From Mycobacterium heidelbergense (GTDB lineage: Bacteria; Actinomycetota; Actinomycetes; Mycobacteriales; Mycobacteriaceae): a DNA stretch of 64,000 nt. The notes beneath the pieces are model-generated. The model ran no database searches. It was not told the origin of the DNA and saw nothing but the letters and a program-made list of their open reading frames with translations. Position numbers and translations under genes: made by a program. Shown one piece after another: positions 59,548 to 64,000 of this stretch (position 1 is the stretch's first letter; each line of letters opens with the position of its first letter). The stretch is from positions 1,488,001-1,552,000 of the forward strand of contig NZ_AP022615.1 in the NCBI RefSeq assembly GCF_010730745.1. Direction: 5' to 3'.

Positions 59548-60438
59548 GTGCACGTCGTCACCCTGCGCGACCCGTCGTCATCGATGGCCGCGCAGTTCGT
59601 GCCGGAGGCGGGCATGATCGGCACCTCGCTCACCGACTCGGGCGTGGAGCTGCTCGGCCAGCGGCGCGGGCTGGAGGCCTACCTGGCGGCCGGCAAGACG
59701 ATGGGGATCCCGATCCTGTATCCGTGGGCGAATCGATTGGGCGCCAACACCTATACGGCGGAGAACGTCATGGTTAGGCTGACGCCCGGCGAGAACGGCG
59801 TTCGTCCCGACCCGAACGGGTTACCCATCCACGGCACCCTGGCCGCCTACCCGGGCTGGCGGATAACGGCGGAGTCGGAAAACGAGCTGGCCGCCGAGGC
59901 GGACTTCGGCGCCGACCCCGGGTTGCTGGCCGGTTTCCCGTACCCGCATGTGCTCGCGGTGGCGGTGCGGCTGGCCGAACGGGCGCTGACGGTGCGAACG
60001 ACGGTCACCGCGACCAGCGACAAGGCCGTCCCGCTGTGCTTCGGCTTCCACCCCTACCTGCGCCTGCCGGATGTGGCCCGCGGCGAGTGGATCGTCACGA
60101 CACCGCCCCTGCGGCACCTGCGCCTCGACGCCCAGGGGCTGCCCACCGGAGAAACTTCAGAGCAGCCGGCGACGGAGGGGCCGTTGGGCGACAAGGCTTT
60201 TGATGACGCCTATAACCGGGTGGGCGATGGCGCGGTGTTCGCGGTGTCCGGGGGCGGACGCCGGCTGGAGGTGCATTTCGAACGGGGGTATCCGGCGGCG
60301 CAGGTTTTTGCGCCGCTCGCCGAGGACGTGGTGTGCTTCGAGCCGATGGCCGCGCCGACCGACGCGCTGCGCCGCGGCGGCTACCGGTGCGCGCGCCCGG
60401 GCGAGCCGGCGGTCGCGGTGTTCTCCATCCGGGCATAG
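59548..60438 (+). CDS. Aldose 1-epimerase family protein
   Basis: A 296-residue beta-sandwich mutarotase-like protein. Substrate-site blocks: GIPILYPWANRLGANTY (Asn-Arg), GLPIHGTLAAYPGW (catalytic His), CFGFHPYLRLP (second His) and VFAPLAEDVVCFEPMAAPTDAL (catalytic Glu). It should interconvert alpha and beta forms of a hexose or hexose phosphate. GTG start at 59548, leaderless. It has no counterpart next to Rv0385 in M. tuberculosis as recalled and lies in the junction of the inverted block. Confidence 0.88.
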   Translation: MHVVTLRDPSSSMAAQFVPEAGMIGTSLTDSGVELLGQRRGLEAYLAAGKTMGIPILYPWANRLGANTYTAENVMVRLTPGENGVRPDPNGLPIHGTLAAYPGWRITAESENELAAEADFGADPGLLAGFPYPHVLAVAVRLAERALTVRTTVTATSDKAVPLCFGFHPYLRLPDVARGEWIVTTPPLRHLRLDAQGLPTGETSEQPATEGPLGDKAFDDAYNRVGDGAVFAVSGGGRRLEVHFERGYPAAQVFAPLAEDVVCFEPMAAPTDALRRGGYRCARPGEPAVAVFSIRA

Positions 60439-60442
60439 CCCC

Positions 60443-60470
60443 AAAGTGGTACCGTATCTTGTACCAATTT
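60443..60470. promoter_or_regulatory. Operator of the yefM-yoeB module
   Basis: AAAGTGGTAC and GTACCAATTT form a 10-8-10 inverted repeat (9 of 10 paired), core TGGTAC/GTACCA at 60447-60466. It lies just before the Shine-Dalgarno GGAGGAG (60471-60477) of the antitoxin gene and probably overlaps the promoter, as in other YefM-YoeB loci. Confidence 0.65.
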
Positions 60471-60482
60471 GGAGGAGTCAGA

Positions 60483-60728
60483 GTGGCGATCACCGCGTCT
60501 GAGGCACGCAAGAACCTATTTCCGTTGATCGAGCAGGTCAACAACGACCGTGTCCCGGTGGAGATCAACTCCCGCCGGGGTGATGCGGTATTGATCTCCC
60601 GCGCCGACTACGAAGCCCTGGAAGAGACCGCACACCTGTTGCGGTCCCCGGCTAACGCACGTCGACTGCTGGAGAGCCTCGCCCAGGCGCAGCGTGGCGA
60701 GCGCGAAGAGCACACGCTGTCCCGGTGA
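60483..60728 (+). CDS. YefM/Phd-family antitoxin
   Basis: An 81-residue antitoxin: AITASEARKNLFPLIEQVNNDRVPVEINSRRGDAVLISRADYEALEETAHLL is the complete Phd/YefM fold (residues 3-54, of which only short parts are needed: SEARKNL and GDAVLISRADYE). It resembles RelJ (Rv3357) of M. tuberculosis. It binds and blocks the toxin and represses the operon. GTG start at 60483 with GGAGGAG six bases upstream; the frame to 60333 is not real. Its stop overlaps the toxin start (GTGA). Confidence 0.9.
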   Translation: MAITASEARKNLFPLIEQVNNDRVPVEINSRRGDAVLISRADYEALEETAHLLRSPANARRLLESLAQAQRGEREEHTLSR

Positions 60729-60982
60729 GGCTGGTCTTCACGCCTCACGGATGGGCCGACTACCAGTACTGGAGCACGACCGACCGGGGGACACAGGAGC
60801 GCATCAACCGCCTCATCGACGACATCTTGCGCGATCCGTTCGCCGGGACTGGCAAACCCGAACCGTTACGCCCCGCTTTCGCGGGCGCCTGGTCACGGCG
60901 CATCAGCGAGGAACACCGCTTGGTGTACCTCGTCGACGGCGACGACGTCGTGATGATGCAGGCTCGGTATCGCTACACCTGA
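60725..60982 (+). CDS. YoeB/Txe-family toxin with altered active site
   Basis: An 85-residue ribosome-dependent mRNA interferase of the YoeB/RelK type: IRDPF-like LRDPFAGTGKPEPL and WSRRISEEHRLVYLV are conserved. Numbering coincides with E. coli YoeB: Glu46 and Arg65 are present and Tyr84 is present, but position 83, His in YoeB and in M. tuberculosis RelK (ARYHY), is Arg (ARYRYT). The loss of this catalytic His suggests reduced or no cleavage. GTG start at 60725, coupled to the antitoxin. Confidence 0.87.
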   Translation: MRLVFTPHGWADYQYWSTTDRGTQERINRLIDDILRDPFAGTGKPEPLRPAFAGAWSRRISEEHRLVYLVDGDDVVMMQARYRYT

Positions 60983-61007
60983 GCGCAACGGGAAAACCGC
61001 GTCGCCT

Positions 61008-61163
61008 CACCGGCTGAAGCCGACTGCGCCGTTTGCTCGCCCGCTTACGCGCGCTCGCTCACCGGCTGAAGCCGACTGCGCCGTTTGCTCGCCCGCTTAC
61101 GCGCGCTCGCTCACCGGCTGAAGCCGACTGCGCCGTTTGCTCGCCCGCTTACGCGCGCTCGCT
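61008..61163. repeat. VNTR/MIRU-type tandem repeat, 3 x 52 bp
   Basis: Three identical 52-bp units (61008-61059, 61060-61111, 61112-61163), each beginning CACCGGCTGAAGCCGACTGC and ending GCGCGCTCGCT; a partial fourth (CACCGG) continues at 61164 inside the end of hspR. No spacers, so not CRISPR. The size and placement against a stop codon fit mycobacterial interspersed repetitive units. The open frames across it are repeat artefacts. Confidence 0.93.
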
Positions 61164-61552
61164 CACCGGCGCGGCTGCCACACCACCAGCGCGGTGCTCT
61201 TGGGCACCACCGCCACATCGCGGCGCTGGTTGGCGCGCAACGCCGTCAACTCGTCGGCCATTTCCTTCAGCCGCGACTGCAGGGCCTCGACCTGATTGGT
61301 CAGCTCGATAATCCGTTTGATGCCAGCCAGATTGACACCCTCGTCCTGGGAGAGCCGCTGCACCTCGCGCAGCAGATCCACGTCGTGCTGCGAATAGCGG
61401 CGCCCCCCACCGGAAGTCCGGCGCGGGGTGACCAGCCCGAGGCGATCGTAGGTGCGCAGAGTCTGCGCGTGCATGCCGGCCAGTTCGGCGGCCACCGAGA
61501 TCAGGAAGGTCCGGGCGTCCCCTTCCCTAGAGTTTCTGGGGTTCCTGGCCAT
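61163..61552 (-). CDS. hspR: HspR heat-shock repressor
   Basis: A 129-residue MerR-family repressor. N-terminal HTH LISVAAELAGMHAQTLRTYDRLGLV (about 17-41, the AELAGMHAQTLRTYDR part being diagnostic), wing RRTSGGGRRYS, and a coiled coil ending in a hydrophobic tail (STALVVWQPRR) through which DnaK acts. It binds HAIR boxes such as that before clpB and controls dnaK-grpE-dnaJ-hspR. ATG at 61552 overlaps the dnaJ stop by one base (TGATG). Its TGA stop sits exactly at the border of the 52-bp repeats. Counterpart of Rv0353. Confidence 0.95.
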   Translation of the reverse strand: MARNPRNSREGDARTFLISVAAELAGMHAQTLRTYDRLGLVTPRRTSGGGRRYSQHDVDLLREVQRLSQDEGVNLAGIKRIIELTNQVEALQSRLKEMADELTALRANQRRDVAVVPKSTALVVWQPRR

Positions 61553-62727
61553 CAGCGGTTACCCGCCCATCCCGCGCGCGGGTTGAACCCGCTGGACCGC
61601 TCGGCCTCCGCGTAGGCCTCCAGCGTCTCCTGCGCCTTGCCCTCCACGTTCGGCGGCACGGCCACCTTGACGGTGACCAGCAGGTCGCCGCTGCCGCCGC
61701 TGCGCTTGGGCACACCGCGTCCGCGCACCCGCAGGATGCGGCCGTCGGCGGTGCCCTTGGGCACCCGGACGCCGACCTTGCCGTCCAGCGTCGGAACGGA
61801 AAGCGTTGAGCCCAAAGCCAATTCGGTGAAGCTGACCGGAACGGTCACGGTGAGGTCGTCGCCGTCGCGCCCGAACACCTTGTCCGGCCGCACATGCACC
61901 GTCACATACAGGTCACCCGACGGGGCGCCGCGCAGCCCGGCCTCACCCTGCCCGGGCAGCCGGATCCGCTGGCCGTCCTCGACGCCGGGCGGGATCCGCA
62001 CGTTGATGGTGCGGGTGCGAGTGGTCACGCCGGTGCCTTTGCACTCGTCGCAGGGGTGCTCGATGATCGAGCCGCTGCCCCGGCAATCGGTGCAGGGTTC
62101 GGAGAAGCCGAACGCGCCCTGGTTGCGGTTGATCACGCCGGACCCGTTGCAGGTCGCGCAGACCTTCGGACTGGTGCCCGGCCGCGCGCCGCTGCCATGG
62201 CAGTTGGTGCACGGCGCCGGGCTGGTCAGCCGCAACGGCATCGCCACGCCCTTGGCGGCCTCGACGAAATCCAGCTCCGTCTCGGTCTCCAGGTCGTTGC
62301 CGCGTCGCGGCCGGCTCGGACGGGCGCTGGCTCCCCGCCCGAACAGGCCGCCGAACAGGTCGCCGATGTTGGCGCCGCCGCTGCGCCCGGCGGCGTCGAA
62401 CAGGTCGTTGAGGTTAAACTCGGCGCCGTCGCCGCCGACGTTGAAATTGAAACCGCCGGTGTCGAATCGGCGTCCGCCGAAGCCGCCGCCGGCGAACAGC
62501 CGACGGGTTTCGTCGTACTCCTTGCGCTTGGCCGGATCCGACAACACGTTGTGCGCCTCCGACACCGCCTTGAATCGTTCGCCGGCGGCCGGGTTGTCGG
62601 GATTGGCGTCCGGATGCAGGTCGCGTGCCAGCTTCCGGTAGGCGCGTTTGATCTCTTCTGGGCTGGCGTCGGAGGAGACGCCCAGCTCCTTATAGAAGTC
62701 CTTTTCGACCCATTCGCGTTGGGCCAT
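61552..62727 (-). CDS. dnaJ1: Chaperone DnaJ1
   Basis: A 391-residue type I J-protein. J domain at residues about 10-75 with HPD in LARDLHPDANPD, Gly/Phe-rich region (about 80-125), zinc domain with four CxxCxGxG repeats (CTNCHGSG, CATCNGSG, CTDCRGSG, CDECKGTG; about 160-220), and substrate domains to the C-terminus. It delivers clients to DnaK and stimulates its ATPase. ATG at 62727; 78 bp after grpE. Counterpart of Rv0352. Confidence 0.97.
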   Translation of the reverse strand: MAQREWVEKDFYKELGVSSDASPEEIKRAYRKLARDLHPDANPDNPAAGERFKAVSEAHNVLSDPAKRKEYDETRRLFAGGGFGGRRFDTGGFNFNVGGDGAEFNLNDLFDAAGRSGGANIGDLFGGLFGRGASARPSRPRRGNDLETETELDFVEAAKGVAMPLRLTSPAPCTNCHGSGARPGTSPKVCATCNGSGVINRNQGAFGFSEPCTDCRGSGSIIEHPCDECKGTGVTTRTRTINVRIPPGVEDGQRIRLPGQGEAGLRGAPSGDLYVTVHVRPDKVFGRDGDDLTVTVPVSFTELALGSTLSVPTLDGKVGVRVPKGTADGRILRVRGRGVPKRSGGSGDLLVTVKVAVPPNVEGKAQETLEAYAEAERSSGFNPRAGWAGNR

Positions 62728-62750
62728 GCCGCGTCACCCCCTTCCACCTT

Positions 62751-62815
62751 TCTCTAGCTATGTGCGTCTCTAGCTATGTGCGTTGATTCTGTGCCTATTC
62801 ATCGCCTATTCATCG
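62751..62815. repeat. Short tandem repeats in the grpE-dnaJ gap
   Basis: Two exact 16-bp copies (62751-62766 and 62767-62782, TCTCTAGCTATGTGCG) and two exact 11-bp copies (62794-62804 and 62805-62815, CCTATTCATCG) occur within 65 bp; the last copy contains the grpE stop codon. These look like slippage duplications. Confidence 0.85.
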
Positions 62816-63437
62816 GAGGTGTCGGCGTTATCGTCCGTGTCGGCCGGTTCGGTTTCGGCGGCTTCGCCGCCCGCGACCGTGTCCACCACGCCGACCAGGG
62901 CGTGGCGCAGCACGTTCTCGCCCAGCCGGTAGCCCTGGCGCATGACGGTGCCGATGACCGGTTTGGAGCCCTCGTCGCCGTCGCCCTCGTGCTGCACGGC
63001 TTCGTGCAGCACGGGGTCGAAGTCCTCGCCCTCCTCGCCGAACGCCGTCAGGCCGAGGCCGGTCAGCGCGCTCATCAGCTTGTCGGCGACGGACTTCAGC
63101 GGTCCGGACTCCAGGTCGCCGTGGGCGCGCGCCCGATCGAGATCGTCGAGCACGCCCAGCAATTGGCTGACGACGGTGGCCTTCGCCCTATCCGCCGCCG
63201 CCTGCTGGTCGCGCAGCGCCCGCTTGCGGTAGTTGGCGAAATCGGCCTGCACGCGTTGCAGATCGGCGGTCAGCTCGGCGACTTTGGCCCCCGCCTCGTC
63301 GGCCTTGCCGACCGTCGGGCCAGGCGTTGCGCCGGGAGGGGCGTGCCGCACTTCACCGGTCTCGGGATCGATGCGCCGCTTGTCGGTGACCGTCACCTGT
63401 TCCTGCGGGTTGCCGTCCGCGTTTTGATTGCCGCCCG

Positions 63438-63441
<4 letters not shown>
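62806..63441 (-). CDS. grpE: Nucleotide exchange factor GrpE
   Basis: A 211-residue co-chaperone that exchanges ADP for ATP on DnaK. Long N-terminal helix (VAELTADLQRVQADFANYRKRALRDQ, about 50-75), then GVLDDLDRARAH and the beta domain with FDPVLHEAVQHEGD and GYRLGENVLRHALV. Acidic C-terminus. GTG at 63441 overlaps the dnaK stop by 4 bp (GTGA). Counterpart of Rv0351. Confidence 0.95.

Positions 63442-64000
<559 letters not shown>

Noticed and set aside
61008..61163. CRISPR array
   Set aside because: The three 52-bp units are directly abutting without spacers and there are no cas genes; it is a VNTR.
61033..61615. Plus-strand frames encoding repeated LARLRALAHRLKP peptides
   Set aside because: They arise from the 52-bp tandem repeats and run antisense to hspR; no start signal.

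Overview
The window is chromosomal DNA of a Mycobacterium that is not M. tuberculosis; the gene set and the roughly 50-bp tandem repeat would fit a slow grower of the M. avium type, but the species is inferred. GC is very high, GTG and TTG starts are common, genes are packed in overlapping ATGA/TGATG operons, and most proteins have a recognisable M. tuberculosis counterpart from the Rv0350-Rv0418 stretch (Rv numbers are from memory of that genome). Base order is reversed relative to the usual M. tuberculosis orientation.

Layout. 1-8.9 kb is an accessory island for nitric oxide and redox stress: a group III truncated haemoglobin, a WS/DGAT acyltransferase, a CYP125-type P450 with a perfect KstR-type box, and an operon of quinol NO reductase (norZ), a cysteine-rich membrane protein and an SPFH protein, headed by an FNR/DNR-type box and followed by a Crp/Fnr regulator and a flavin-type PNPOx protein. 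8.9-13.9 kb holds tandem M28 lipoprotein peptidases (lpqL type), a DUF2752 protein and two tandem secreted four-Cys proteins. 13.9-17.3 kb is thiamine synthesis (thiG-thiS-thiO under a TPP riboswitch, divergent thiE) and mutT3. 17.4-21.9 kb is the glnX-glnH-pknG amino-acid sensing operon. 22-28.2 kb carries a DUF559 protein, the fgd1-pta-ackA operon and an MBL-fold hydrolase. 28.3-34.6 kb has a GNAT/methyltransferase/DUF3054 operon and a divergent acyl-CoA catabolic operon (SDR, fadE7, second fadE, TetR), then a secreted protein. 34.6-40.4 kb contains decayed mobile and toxin-antitoxin sequences (13E12/DUF222 remnant, orphan antitoxin), ndhA, metZ with a rhodanese, and a VapBC45-type module. 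40.4-41.5 kb is a divergent purT.

41.57-59.5 kb runs thioesterase-purA ... fba ... clpB-flavohaemoglobin in the M. tuberculosis direction although both flanks are reversed, so this block is inverted relative to its neighbours, and the Rv0366-Rv0379 equivalents are absent. It includes a CDF metal transporter with a strong operator, a site-2 protease, fructose-bisphosphate aldolase, an acetoacetyl-CoA synthetase, a GH76 protein, pyrE, ttfA and clpB with a HAIR box. 59.5-61.2 kb holds an aldose epimerase, a YefM-YoeB module whose toxin lacks the catalytic His83, and a 3 x 52-bp VNTR abutting the hspR stop. The window ends in the dnaK-grpE-dnaJ-hspR operon (dnaK truncated by the edge).

Themes: nitrosative and hypoxic stress (trHb, NorZ, Crp, flavohaemoglobin), protein quality control under HspR, central carbon and nucleotide metabolism, and a recurring family of intergenic palindromes at gene 3' ends.
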